This document shows, in pieces, positions 34,013 through 43,123 of a stretch of DNA of 64,000 nucleotides (its first letter is position 1; each line of letters opens with the position of its first letter). The position numbers were made by a program, and so were the translations under genes. The stretch is from Streptomyces sp. (GTDB lineage Bacteria; Actinomycetota; Actinomycetes; Streptomycetales; Streptomycetaceae), in the NCBI RefSeq assembly GCF_019510245.1, contig NZ_JAEKKT010000115.1, forward strand, positions 1 through 64,000, read 5' to 3'. The notes below the pieces were generated by a model that saw nothing but the letters and a program-made list of their open reading frames with translations, made no database searches and was not told the origin of the DNA.

Positions 34013-34909
34013 ATGATCGAATCCGAGATCGAGATCGGCGAGGATCTGGTCCGCGACCTGCTGCGGGAACAGCATCCGGATCTGGCCGGGCTGCCCATCC
34101 GCGAGGTGGAGGGCGGCTGGGGCAACCAGATGTGGCGCCTCGGTGACGAGTTGGCCGTCCGGATGCAGCGGATGGACCCGAGCCCCGATCTGCAGCTCAA
34201 GGAGCGCCGGTGGCTGCCGGCGCTGGCCCCGTGCCTGCCGCTGCCGATCCCGACCCCGGTGCGGAGCGGCGCACCGTCCGAGCGCTTCCCCAAGGTCTGG
34301 ACCGTCATGACATGGGTCGAAGGCACGCCACTGGACCACGGCTCGATCACGCGCGTCGACCACGCGGCGGAGACGCTGTCGGGCTTCCTCAGGGCGCTGC
34401 ACGTGGAGGCGCCCGCCGACGCACCGACCGCTTCGGACTTCGGCGCGCATCCCAAGGACTGCACGGACGGCTTCGACCACTTCTTCCAGGCCGTTGCCCC
34501 TGCCGACCTCGCCGACGGGATCCGTGCAGTCTGGGGCGAAGCGGTGGCGGCCCCGCGGTGGGAGGGCCCACCGGTGTGGGTGCACGGCGATCTGCATCCC
34601 GCGAACGTCGTCGTCGCGGACGGGACACTGGCCGGTGTCGTCGACTTCGGCGCACTCTTCGCCGGCGACCCGGCGTGGGACCTCGCGGCCGCCTGGCTGC
34701 TGCTCCCCGCCGGCGGCGCCGCGCGGTTCTTCGACAGCTACGCGCAGGCGGACGAGGCGGCGGTACGACGGGCGCGCGGACTGGCCGCGATGAAGAGCCT
34801 GTTCCTGATGCTGATGGGCCGGAACGGTGACCGCGGCCTGCCCGGCGGCAAGCCGCACTGGGGGCCCGCAGGCCGGTCGGCACTCGATCGCGTCCTGAAG
34901 GGCCTTTGA
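34013..34909 (+). CDS. Aminoglycoside phosphotransferase-family kinase
   Basis: 298 residues with a protein-kinase-like APH fold: GGWGNQMWRLGDELAVRM at the N-terminal lobe, the catalytic loop VHGDLHPANVVV and the metal motif VVDFGALFAGDPAWDLA. Such enzymes phosphorylate aminoglycosides, macrolides or small metabolites. Without a matched known resistance enzyme I do not infer antibiotic resistance. It stands alone, with a hexamer repeat directly downstream. Confidence 0.88.
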   Translation: MIESEIEIGEDLVRDLLREQHPDLAGLPIREVEGGWGNQMWRLGDELAVRMQRMDPSPDLQLKERRWLPALAPCLPLPIPTPVRSGAPSERFPKVWTVMTWVEGTPLDHGSITRVDHAAETLSGFLRALHVEAPADAPTASDFGAHPKDCTDGFDHFFQAVAPADLADGIRAVWGEAVAAPRWEGPPVWVHGDLHPANVVVADGTLAGVVDFGALFAGDPAWDLAAAWLLLPAGGAARFFDSYAQADEAAVRRARGLAAMKSLFLMLMGRNGDRGLPGGKPHWGPAGRSALDRVLKGL

Positions 34910-34956
34910 CGGCGGCAGGGATCCTGCTGGCCCTGGCCCGCTCCGCTCCGCTCCTC

Positions 34957-35006
34957 GGAACGGGAACGGGAACGGGAACGGGAACGGGAACGGGAACGGG
35001 AACGGG
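34957..35006 (+). repeat. Hexanucleotide tandem repeat (GGAACG)8
   Basis: Eight perfect GGAACG units plus GG, in the intergenic region after the kinase gene. Read on the other strand it would encode alternating Pro-Phe, but no gene lies there. Copy number is likely to vary between strains by slippage. Confidence 0.95.
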
Positions 35007-35122
35007 CAGCGAAATGCGATCAGGGCGAGTCCATCGGGTCGCGGCGGGGTGCCGGCCGCGTCGCCCGAGGAGGTGGCCATGATGGTGCCTCGTGACAACA
35101 GCCCCGAGGAAGGCGGCGTGAC

Positions 35123-35425
35123 ATGGCCTATGGCTACATCGGCTCGATGAAGACCCGGCCGGGCAAGCGTGACGACGTGGTTGCGCTCCTGCTCTCCGGA
35201 GCGGAGAGTCTCCGCGAACTCGGCTGCAGCAGCTACGTGGTGGGCCTGGCCGCCGATGACCCGGACACGATCGTGGTCACGGAGGTCTGGGAATCGAAGG
35301 ACCACCACGACGCATCCCTGCGGTTGCCCGAGGCCAAGGAAGCGATCGCTGCCGCCATGCCCATGCTCACGGGCGAGTTCACCAGTCGCGAACTGGTTGT
35401 CGCCGGCGGCCTCGGCGCCGGTTGA
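35123..35425 (+). CDS. Antibiotic biosynthesis monooxygenase (ABM)-fold protein
   Basis: 100 residues, a single ferredoxin-like alpha/beta barrel half: MAYGYIGSMKTRPGKRDDVV, LRELGCSSYVVGLAADDPDT, IVVTEVWESKDHHDASLRLP, TGEFTSRELVV. The TEVWESKDHHDASL pattern is typical of ABM proteins such as quinol monooxygenases, which dimerise and need no cofactor. Substrate unknown. Confidence 0.85.
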   Translation: MAYGYIGSMKTRPGKRDDVVALLLSGAESLRELGCSSYVVGLAADDPDTIVVTEVWESKDHHDASLRLPEAKEAIAAAMPMLTGEFTSRELVVAGGLGAG

Positions 35426-35470
35426 CGCAGCGTTCGGCAGCGTCGCGGAGGCGGTGAGCGTCACGGTCGG

Positions 35471-35500
35471 GCGCGACCGGGCGCGACCGGGTGCGACCGG
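35471..35500 (+). repeat. Three 10-bp tandem repeats
   Basis: GCGCGACCGG occurs at 35471-35480 and 35481-35490, and GTGCGACCGG at 35491-35500, just after the ABM-fold gene. Confidence 0.9.
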
Positions 35501-35769
35501 GCGGCGGCCACCGCGTGGATCGACGCGACCCGCACCGCGGCGCGGAGCGCGTTGGGCGCTCGGCAAGGCGCCGGACCCGTTGGCCGGACACGCGGGAACT
35601 CCGGGCTCCGGAACCGGAATACGGGACCTCCGTTTGTATCGCAGAGTTCATCTCCCAAGTGCTGCGGTCGCATTGTCTACGCGCGTATCTTGGCCCGGTC
35701 CGTACGCCCGGGCGGGCCCGGTGCGCTCGCGCACCCGCGTCATGCCGTCCGTATGAAGGAGACCCCTCC

Positions 35770-38232
35770 GTGTCGCACCCCTCCGAGGCCGCCGAGCCCC
35801 GCCCGCAGCGCTCCAGACGTAAGCGCGTCCTGCCCTACGGCATCGCGGGTGCCGTGGTGCTCGCCACAGCCGGTCTGAGCGTCAACGCCCTGGCCGCCTC
35901 ACACGAGGCCCTGATCGCCGAGGTCTACGGAGGCGGCGGCAACTCGGGTGCCACGTACACCAACGACTTCGTGGAGCTGGCCAACGCGGGCAGCGGCCCG
36001 GTGGACCTGAGCGGGTACAGCGTCCAGTACCTGCCGGGCGCGCCGACCGCCTCCTCCAAGTGGCAGTCGACCCCGCTCACCGGTTCGCTCGCGGGCGGCG
36101 GCCGCTACCTGGTCCAGGAGGCCGCGGGCGCGGGCGGCACCAAGGCGCTTCCGACCCCCGACGCCACCGGCTCCATCAACATGTCGGGCACCAACGGCAC
36201 CATCGCGCTGGTCACCGGCAGCGACCCGCTGACCTGCCTCACCGCCACCGACTGCCTGGCGGACTCGCGGGTGAAGGACCTGGTCGGATTCGGCACCGCC
36301 GTGGTGCACGAGGGCAACGGCGCGGCGGCCGGCGCGAGCAACACCGCGTCCGTGTCGCGTGCCGCCTCCCTCGCCGACACCGACGACAACGCCGCGGACT
36401 TCACCGCGGGCGACCCCTCGCCGCAGAACAGCGGGGACACCGGTGGCACCCCCACCGACCCGCCGTCCTCGCCGCCGCCCACCACCCCGCCGGCCACCCC
36501 GGCGAAGATCCACGACATCCAGGGCGACACCCGCCTCTCGCCGCTCAACGGCAAGGCCGTCTCGGGTGTCACCGGCATCGTCACCGGCGTCCGCGGGTAC
36601 GGCTCCTCGCAGGGTTTCTGGGTCCAGGACCCGAACCCCGACGCGGATCCCCGCACCAGCGAGGGCATCTTCGTCTTCACCGGTTCGGCCACGCCCACCG
36701 TGAAGGTCGGCGACAGCGTCTCCCTCGACGCGACGGTCCAGGAGTACTACCCGGGCGGCCAGGACACCGGCATACAGTCGGTCACCGAACTGACCAAGGC
36801 CACGGTGACCGTGGTGTCCAGCGGCAACGCCGTGCCGGCCCCGGTCGTCCTCGACGAGCGTTCGGTGCCCGAGCAGTTCGCCCCGCAGGCGGGCGGCGCG
36901 AGCATCGAGAACCTGCCGCTGCGCCCGGACGAGTACGCCCTCGACACCTACGAGTCGCTGGAGGGCATGAACGTCCGCATCGGCAGCAGCCGTGTGGTCG
37001 GCGCGACGGACTCGTACTCCGAGCTGTGGGTGACGGTCCAGCCGGACCAGAACCCCACCAAGCGGGGCGGCACCCTGTACAAGGGCTACGACGACCCCAA
37101 CTCGGGGCGCCTCATGGTCCAGTCGCTGATCCCGACCGCCCAGCAGGCGTTCCCCGTGGCGAACGTGGGCGACACGCTGGCCGGCACCACCGAGGGCCCG
37201 CTGGACTACAACCAGTTCGCCGGCACCTACGCGGTCCAGGCCCGCACCATCGGTACCGTCACCAAGGGTGACATCAAGCCCGAGGTGACGGCGAAGCAGA
37301 GCTCCTCGCAGGTGAGCGTCGCCACGTACAACGTGGAGAACCTCGCCCCGGACAACGCGCAGACGAAGTTCGACGCGCTCGCCAAGGGCCTGGTGACGAA
37401 CCTCCGTTCGCCCGACATCGTCGCGCTGGAGGAGATCCAGGACAACAGCGGCGCCACCGACGACGGTACGGTCGCCGCCGACAAGACGCTGGGCAAGCTG
37501 GTCGACGCGATCGTCGCGGCCGGCGGCCCGCGTTACGAGTGGCGGCAGATCGACCCCGTCAACGACAAGGACGGCGGCCAGCCGGGCGGCAACATCCGCC
37601 AGGTGTTCCTGTTCAACCCCGACCGTGTGCAGTTCACCGACCGTCCGGGCGGCGACTCCGCCACGGCCGTCGGTGTGACCGGTACGGGTGCCGACACGCA
37701 CCTGACCGCGTCGCCCGGCCGCATCGCGCCGACGGACGACGCCTGGACCTCCTCGCGCAAGCCTCTGGCCGGTGAGTTCACCTTCCGCGGCAAGACGCTC
37801 TTCGTCATCGCCAACCACTTCAACAGCAAGGGCGGCGACCAGGCGATCGACAGCCGCGTGCAGCCGCCGGCGCGCAGCTCCGAGGCGCAGCGCAACCGCC
37901 AGGCCCTGGTGGAGCGGGAGTTCGTCGAGTCACTGGAGAAGGCGAACCCGAAGGCCGACCTCGTCGTCCTGGGCGACCTGAACGACTACCAGTTCTCGCC
38001 CGCGGTCACCGCACTCACGGCGAACGGCACGATCCTCACCGACCTGGTGAACACCCTGCCGGTCAAGGAGCGTTACTCGTACGTCTACGAGGGCAACTCC
38101 CAGGTGCTGGACCACATCCTGGTCAGCCCGGGCCTGAAGCACGACGCCGACTACGACGTGGTGCACATCAACAGCGAGTTCGCCGCGCAGACCAGCGACC
38201 ACGACCCGCAGATCGTGCGCGTGAAGCCGTAA
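35770..38232 (+). CDS. Large secreted exonuclease/endonuclease/phosphatase protein with lamin-tail domain (NucH-like)
   Basis: 820 residues. An N-terminal signal anchor (LPYGIAGAVVLATAGLSV) is followed by a lamin-tail beta-sandwich (about 35-140: EALIAEVYGGGGNSGATYTN, DFVELANAG). A Pro/Thr linker and an OB-fold-like region (about 250-500) precede the EEP catalytic domain (about 517-820), with YNVENL, EEIQDNSG, ANHFNSKGG, LGDLND and SDHDP. It is the Streptomyces type of extracellular nuclease related to ExeM/NucH, which degrade environmental DNA. The GTG start has AAGGAG 8 nt upstream. A terminator follows. Confidence 0.9.
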   Translation: MSHPSEAAEPRPQRSRRKRVLPYGIAGAVVLATAGLSVNALAASHEALIAEVYGGGGNSGATYTNDFVELANAGSGPVDLSGYSVQYLPGAPTASSKWQSTPLTGSLAGGGRYLVQEAAGAGGTKALPTPDATGSINMSGTNGTIALVTGSDPLTCLTATDCLADSRVKDLVGFGTAVVHEGNGAAAGASNTASVSRAASLADTDDNAADFTAGDPSPQNSGDTGGTPTDPPSSPPPTTPPATPAKIHDIQGDTRLSPLNGKAVSGVTGIVTGVRGYGSSQGFWVQDPNPDADPRTSEGIFVFTGSATPTVKVGDSVSLDATVQEYYPGGQDTGIQSVTELTKATVTVVSSGNAVPAPVVLDERSVPEQFAPQAGGASIENLPLRPDEYALDTYESLEGMNVRIGSSRVVGATDSYSELWVTVQPDQNPTKRGGTLYKGYDDPNSGRLMVQSLIPTAQQAFPVANVGDTLAGTTEGPLDYNQFAGTYAVQARTIGTVTKGDIKPEVTAKQSSSQVSVATYNVENLAPDNAQTKFDALAKGLVTNLRSPDIVALEEIQDNSGATDDGTVAADKTLGKLVDAIVAAGGPRYEWRQIDPVNDKDGGQPGGNIRQVFLFNPDRVQFTDRPGGDSATAVGVTGTGADTHLTASPGRIAPTDDAWTSSRKPLAGEFTFRGKTLFVIANHFNSKGGDQAIDSRVQPPARSSEAQRNRQALVEREFVESLEKANPKADLVVLGDLNDYQFSPAVTALTANGTILTDLVNTLPVKERYSYVYEGNSQVLDHILVSPGLKHDADYDVVHINSEFAAQTSDHDPQIVRVKP

Positions 38233-38277
38233 CGGTCCGATCGGCCTCGCCGCAACCGGCCGGGACCGGCAGCCCGC

Positions 38278-38326
38278 CCCCGCGGTTCTCGTTCCGCCGA
38301 TCTGTGTCGGCGCGAGGACCGCGGGG
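38278..38326 (+). terminator. Terminator after the secreted nuclease gene
   Basis: CCCCGCGGTTCTCG (38278-38291) pairs with 38313-38326 with one G-T pair. A second stem GCCGA/TCGGC lies inside the loop. It starts 45 nt after the stop codon. Confidence 0.7.
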
Positions 38327-38395
38327 ACGGCGGAGAGCACCCTGACGCTCGACCCTGCGGCCCGCCCGCGCCGCGTCGGCGACGGTCGCGGGTGG

Positions 38396-38520
38396 TGAGA
38401 CATCGCACTTCACGGTCTGGTCGCCGATGCCGAGCCGGTCGGCGATCTCGGCGTCGGTGCAGGCTTCGGCGACCAGCAGCAGCACGTCGCTGGCGGCGAC
38501 CCGGACGGCGGCGTGAGCTC
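38396..38520 (-). pseudogene. Remnant of a LuxR/NarL-type response regulator
   Basis: The minus strand reads ASDVLLLVAEACTDAEIADR then LGIGDQTVKCDVS, the core of a LuxR helix-turn-helix. The sequence decays after TVK (normally THVSRILAKL), and no receiver domain lies upstream. Only the DNA-binding core remains. Confidence 0.65.
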
Positions 38521-38626
38521 TTCGGCGCACGGCGGCCGCGCGCCCGCTGTCGCCTGTGAGCCCCTCGGCCCGGCATGCGCGGAGCCGGACGTGTGTCTGC
38601 ACCCCTGGCATCGAGGGGGGACGGCG

Positions 38627-38668
38627 CGGGCCCCGGGCGGTGTGCCGTTCGGCACTGCCCGGGGCCCG
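38627..38668 (-). terminator. Terminator after succinate-semialdehyde dehydrogenase
   Basis: A long near-perfect stem of CGGGCCCCGGGCGG... with a TT loop (turn at 38648-38649), 22 bp beyond the minus-strand stop at 38690. Confidence 0.7.
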
Positions 38669-38689
38669 GCCGCGGATCCGTGGTGCCGG

Positions 38690-40024
38690 TCAGGCCACCG
38701 TGCGGATCAGCTTCTTGTTGGTGAACTCCTCGATGCCGAGCCGGCCGAGTTCCCGGCCGAAGCCGGAGCGCTTGACGCCGCCGAAGGGCAGTTCGGCGCC
38801 CTCCGCGCCGACGCCGTTGACGAAGACCATGCCGGCCTCGATGCGGTCGGCGACCCGGGCGGCCTGTTCGGGGTCGGTGGTGAAAACGTAGGAGCCGAGG
38901 CCGTACGGGGTGTCGTTGGCGATCCGTACGGCGTCGTCCTCGTCGGCGGCCGGGAAGACCATCGCGACCGGTCCGAAGAGCTCCTGGCGGGCTGCCGTGT
39001 GCTCGGTGGTCAGCCCGGTGAGGACGCCCGCCGGGAAGAACGCGCCCTGCCGCTCGCCGGTGCCGTGCAGGGTGGCGCCCTCGGCCACGGCCTCGCCGAC
39101 CTGCCGCGCCAGGGTCTCGGCGGCGGCCGCCGAGGAGAGCGGCGCCCCGGTGGCGGAGTCGAGCAGACGGGCCGTGAACTTCTCGACGAACGCGTCGTAC
39201 AGGTCCGCGACGACCACGAACCGCTTCGCGGCGTTGCAGGCCTGGCCGGTGTTGTCCAGGCGGGCGGCGACCGCGGCCTCGACGACGGCGTCCAGGTCGT
39301 CGGTGGACAGCACCAGGAACGGGTCCGAGCCGCCGAGTTCCAGGACGACCTTCTTCAGGTGCCGTCCGGCGATCTCGGCGACGGCCGCGCCAGCCCGCTC
39401 GGAGCCGGTGAGGGAGACGCCGTGCACCCGGGGGTCGGCGATCACGTCGGCGATCTGCTCGTTGGTGGCGTACACGTTGACGTAGGCGCCCGCGGGGAAG
39501 CCCGCCTCGGCGAACAGCCGCTCCAGGAGCGCGGCGGTACCGGGACACTGCGGCGCGTGCTTGAGGACGATGGTGTTGCCGACGGCCAGGTTGGGGGCGG
39601 CGAACCGGGCGACCTGGTAGGCCGGGAAGTTCCACGGCATGATGCCGAGCAGGACGCCCACCGGACCACGCCGTACGACCGCGGTGCCGGGGCCGGAGGT
39701 GACGTCGAGGGGCTCGTCCGCGAGGAACTCCTCGGCGTGGTCGGCGTAGTAGTGGTAGATGTCGACGCAGAAGCCGATCTCGCCCTCCGCCTCGGCGAGC
39801 GGCTTGCCCATCTCCCGCACGATGCTCGCCGCGAGTTCGGCGCCGCGCTCGGCGTGCAGGTCGCCCAGGCGGCGCAGCAGCGCGGCGCGTTCGGCCACGG
39901 TGGTGGAACGGCCCCAGCCGGCGGCGGCGTGTGCGGCGTCGACGGCCGCGGCGACCTCGGCGTCGGTGGCGGTCGGGTAGGTCTCGACGACCTCGCCGGT
40001 GGTCGGGTCGGTGACGGCGTACAT
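38690..40024 (-). CDS. NAD(P)-dependent succinate-semialdehyde dehydrogenase
   Basis: 444 residues, an aldehyde dehydrogenase of the short SSADH (GabD2-like) group. Key parts: GVLLGIMPWNFPAYQ, LTGSERAG, the general base in LELGGSDPF, the catalytic Cys in NTGQACNA, and RQELFGPVAMVFPA. It oxidises succinate semialdehyde to succinate, the last step of GABA and polyamine breakdown. It is divergent from a TetR gene across a 437-bp region with nested palindromes. Substrate assignment is by family likeness; other aldehydes are possible. Confidence 0.88.
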   Translation of the reverse strand: MYAVTDPTTGEVVETYPTATDAEVAAAVDAAHAAAGWGRSTTVAERAALLRRLGDLHAERGAELAASIVREMGKPLAEAEGEIGFCVDIYHYYADHAEEFLADEPLDVTSGPGTAVVRRGPVGVLLGIMPWNFPAYQVARFAAPNLAVGNTIVLKHAPQCPGTAALLERLFAEAGFPAGAYVNVYATNEQIADVIADPRVHGVSLTGSERAGAAVAEIAGRHLKKVVLELGGSDPFLVLSTDDLDAVVEAAVAARLDNTGQACNAAKRFVVVADLYDAFVEKFTARLLDSATGAPLSSAAAAETLARQVGEAVAEGATLHGTGERQGAFFPAGVLTGLTTEHTAARQELFGPVAMVFPAADEDDAVRIANDTPYGLGSYVFTTDPEQAARVADRIEAGMVFVNGVGAEGAELPFGGVKRSGFGRELGRLGIEEFTNKKLIRTVA

Positions 40025-40407
40025 GGTTCCTCCAAGCGGCAGGGCACAGGGGGTAAGGGGACAGGGGGTGGCGGGAAGATCGGGGTCAGGGTTCGGGGGA
40101 GCCGGCCGGAGCGTTGCGGCGGCCGCAGGAGGCCTTCACTCTTCAGCGCGGGGGAGAGCCGGGGCCGTGGCCAGGCGATGCCGATCGCCTCGGAATGGCA
40201 GCCGCACCCCCTGCCGCCGTGGTGACGACGTGACCGGTACGGCTCCGTCGCACCTGGCCGTCGGCCCGGCTCCGCCGGCCGCTCGGCGGGGCGGCCGGTG
40301 CCGTCACCGCGACGGCAGCTGCCCAGGGGAGGCGACGGCCGACGCTCAGAACCACGCCCTGCCCTCCCTGCGCCGCTCTGAGCCCCGGCTTCCTGCCGGT
40401 CCCTGTT

Positions 40408-40450
40408 ATTGGGCGCATAACCAATTGCTTTATTGGTTGCCCACTCAATA
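40408..40450. promoter_or_regulatory. Nested ATTGG palindromes between the dehydrogenase and tetR genes
   Basis: In an AT-rich patch just before the tetR start, AACCAAT (40419-40425) and ATTGGTT (40432-40438) form a perfect inverted repeat with a 6-nt centre. It is framed by TATTGGGC (40407-40414) and GCCCACTCAATA (40439-40450). This is a probable operator for the TetR protein and overlaps its promoter. The rest of the 437-bp gap (40025-40461) shows no gene. Confidence 0.6.
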
Positions 40451-40461
40451 GCATTCGGCGT

Positions 40462-41082
40462 ATGACGTCAAGAGCGGGCAAGCGGGTGCGCAAGGCGCCC
40501 GCCGAGCGCCGCGGCGAGATCGTCGCCACGGCGGCGCGGATCGGCCTCACCGAGGGCCTGGAGTGCGTCACCCTGCGTCGGATCGCCGACGAGCTGGGTG
40601 TCCAGCCGGGGCTCGTGGGCCACTACTTCCCCGCCGCGGACGAACTGGTCGCCGAGGCGTTCACCCATGCCACGATGAGGGAGCTCGACGGCCTGCTGCC
40701 GCCGGAGCCGGACGACCCCCTGCGCACCTTCCGGAGGTTCTTCGGCCTCACGACGAGCGCCGAGTTCGACGACGTCAGCAAGCTCTGGCTGAACGCGCGG
40801 CACCTGTCGCGCTACCGCCCGGTGCTGCGCGAGCACGTCATGAAGCAGGAGCTGCTGTGGTGCCGGCGCCTGGAGGAGCTCATCGCCGCCGGGACGGCGG
40901 CCGGGCCCTTCGCGTGCGCGGATCCCTGGGGCGCCGCCACCCGCGTCCTGGTCGCGATCGACGGCGCCAGTGCCTACGTCAACACCACCGTCGAGCACCG
41001 CAGGACGCCCACGGCGGACATGCCGCGCACCGTGGCCGAGTCCGAACTGGGCCTGGAGCGCGGCATGTTGCTCGCCGACTGA
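40462..41082 (+). CDS. TetR-family regulator
   Basis: 206 residues. HTH: CVTLRRIADELGVQPGLVGH then YFPAADELVAEAF (about residues 34-66). The ligand domain has RFFGLTTSAEFDDVSKLWLN and MKQELLWCRRLEELI. The overall pattern resembles BetI-like regulators. It lies between the divergent semialdehyde dehydrogenase and the convergent MFS transporter, and probably controls at least the dehydrogenase. Confidence 0.9.
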   Translation: MTSRAGKRVRKAPAERRGEIVATAARIGLTEGLECVTLRRIADELGVQPGLVGHYFPAADELVAEAFTHATMRELDGLLPPEPDDPLRTFRRFFGLTTSAEFDDVSKLWLNARHLSRYRPVLREHVMKQELLWCRRLEELIAAGTAAGPFACADPWGAATRVLVAIDGASAYVNTTVEHRRTPTADMPRTVAESELGLERGMLLAD

Positions 41083-41193
41083 GCTTCCCCGTGCCGTCCG
41101 CCGGGCGGTGCGTGTCCGGGCGGGAACCGGACGCCCCGGCCCGCACCCGGCCGCCCGCTCCACGGGCGGCCGGCTCCGCGTCCGATCGTCCGA

Positions 41194-42896
41194 TCACTCC
41201 TCGGCGGCGAGAGCGGCCAGCTCACGGCTGACCGCGACCTGGTGCGCCTCGGCGTCCATCCGTGCCTTCTTCGGGCTCCAGCGTCCCGCCATCAGGAAGA
41301 CGAAGGGCACGAAGAGCACCTGGCCGCCGACACAGATCCACCACCACGTCCGCCACTCGCCCGGTCCGTCCTTCGACGCCTTCTGGATCCTGGCGCCGTA
41401 CTCCTGCAACACCTTCAGCTGCGGCCCCGCCTTCTGGACCACGGCGAGGTCCGCCACGCCGACCTCCCGGACGGCGCGGGCGTTCAGCGCGGGCGGCACC
41501 GTGGCCGGGGTGTACTTGTTCAGCTCGGCGAAGAGCTGCGGGTGCGCGTCGACGACGGCCAGCGCGGGCGCCGCCTGAGCAGAGGCGGCCTTGACCTCGG
41601 CGCCGTGCTCGACGAGCGGGGTCGCGGAGGTGACCAGGACCGGGATGAAGGCCGCGGAGACGGCGACCACGATGCGCACCGTCCAGCCCCACACGGCCAG
41701 GCCCGCCGCGGTCGCCGCCGGGTTGTGCTTCTCCACCGTCTCGGTGAAACCCGCCATCCAGGGCGCGTAGGCGATGCCGCTGAAGACGCCGATCCCCACG
41801 AACAGCCAGGCGAAGGTGTAGTAGTCGGTCGCCGGGTGGGTGGCGCGGGTGGCGAAGACCGCGGTCATCACGACGGAACCGACCGCTCCGACGATCATGA
41901 AGGGCTTGCGTACTTTCAGCCGGTCCGAGAGCAGGCCGACCAGTACCAGGGCGATGGCGTTCGCCCCCCAGTACCAGTTGGCCAGCGCGTTGGTGCGCTG
42001 CTCGCTGTAGCCGAAGACGGTCGAGAAGTAGACGACGAAGTTGCCGACCGCCGCGTAGTACAGCAGCAGGAACACGGCGATGGCGAAGGCCGAGCCCAGC
42101 ACGTCCAGGCGCATCATCTGCCGCCACTCGCCGCGGCGCAGTGCCTCGGTGTCCAGCCCCTTGGCGCGCGCCTCGACCAGCGCCCGGTCGCGCAGCGTCA
42201 CCATGATCTGGTCGCGCAGCGCCGGGGACAGCTCGCGCAGCGCGAAGACCGCGACGACGAAGACGACGAACCCGGCGACCGCCGAATAGCGCAGTTCGTC
42301 CTGCCAGGTGGCGCTGTCGAGGGTGTTGCTGGTGACGGTGGTGACCACCAGGGAGCCGATGACCGGGCCCATCGTCCAGTACCCCATGGCGGTGGCCCGG
42401 CCCAGCTGTGGGGAGAAGTCCCTGATCAGCGCCGGGGTGGCGACCAGCACGATGCCCTCGATGAAGCTGACGAGCGCGAAGAGCACCAGGTAGGCGGTCT
42501 TGTCCGCCGCGTTCGGCAACCCGAAGAAGACCAGCAGGGCGGCGACCAGCAGGCCGAAGACCACCAGATTCGCCCGGCCCCAACGGTCCGCCAGACCCGC
42601 CACGAGCGAGGCGAAGGCCCCGATCGCGTTGCCTGTCACCGAGACCCAGATGAAGTAGCGGTACGTCATGCCGAAGTGCGTGATGATCGACGTCGCTACG
42701 GCGTACTGGATGTACAGCATGTAGTACAGGACGACGGTGGTGACCACCACGATCGCGAGATACGCGATGCGGCGACCCGTGGGCGGATACTCCGCCAGTT
42801 CGCGGCGGTACAGCCGGGCCAGCGGCGGGCGGTGTCCGTGGCGGGCGCGTCGGGTGCGGGTCTGTCGGCGTCGAACGGCGTCGTACTGGCGGACAT
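41194..42896 (-). pseudogene. MFS transporter (metabolite:H+ symporter type), frameshift near the N-terminus
   Basis: About 565 residues if read through. The first 27 or so codons (MSASTTPFDADRPAPDAPAT) lie in one frame. The rest (LYRRELAEYPPTGRRIAYLA, then about 12 membrane segments) is in another, and that frame has no start codon before the first membrane segment. One missing base near 42822-42834 (C/G-rich) would join them as DTAPPLARLYRREL. Notable are a large external loop (about 400-470) and MFS signatures GLADRWGR and GLLSDRLKVRKP. Either a sequence error or a real break. Substrate unknown, perhaps an organic acid. Confidence 0.8.
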
Positions 42897-42993
42897 ACGG
42901 CTCCTCCCAGGGATACCCGGAACCAGGATGCCCGCGCCGGTGTGACGAGGACGGTGCGCGGAGACCCGGCTCCGAGAGCGTGGCCAGAGGCTA

Positions 42994-43011
42994 GTACCGA
43001 CTAGTCGGTAC
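42994..43011. promoter_or_regulatory. 18-bp perfect palindrome upstream of the MFS gene
   Basis: GTACCGACTAGTCGGTAC is a perfect palindrome about 100 bp upstream of the transporter start, flanked by CTA and TAG. It has the form of a TetR-family operator. Its core GACTAGTC resembles GACTGGTC in the operator at 20091-20098 but not the ATTGG sites at 40.4 kb. Confidence 0.65.
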
Positions 43012-43052
43012 GCCTAGGGGTCTGCGCAAGGTCGTCCTCCTGTACGCCGACC

Positions 43053-43092
43053 GGCCGGGGGCGGTGGCCGGAAGGGGCCACCGCCCCCGGCC
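43053..43092 (-). terminator. Terminator of the SnoaL/MBL operon
   Basis: A perfect 17-bp stem (GGCCGGGGGCGGTGGCC and its complement) with a 6-nt loop lies 31 bp beyond the stop at 43124. Confidence 0.85.
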
Positions 43093-43123
43093 GGGGGCGG
43101 TCACGGCTGTCGCGGTGCCGGCT

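Noticed and set aside
34013..34909. Aminoglycoside resistance gene
   Set aside because: Only the general APH fold is visible; the sequence does not match a resistance enzyme I can recognise, so the substrate is left open.
34957..35500. CRISPR-like repeats
   Set aside because: The hexamer and 10-mer units are direct tandem repeats without spacers, and no cas gene is present.
33998..35566. Minus-strand frame with a Pro-Phe repeat
   Set aside because: The PFPFPF stretch is the hexamer repeat read in antisense; the rest is a shadow of the APH-family gene.
36105..37818. Antisense frames across the secreted nuclease
   Set aside because: No motifs; the plus-strand gene has a clear start, signal and catalytic motifs.
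40462..43011. TetR at 40.5 kb as the sure regulator of the MFS promoter
   Set aside because: The palindrome at 42994 and the sites near its own promoter are unlike each other, so a direct link cannot be claimed.
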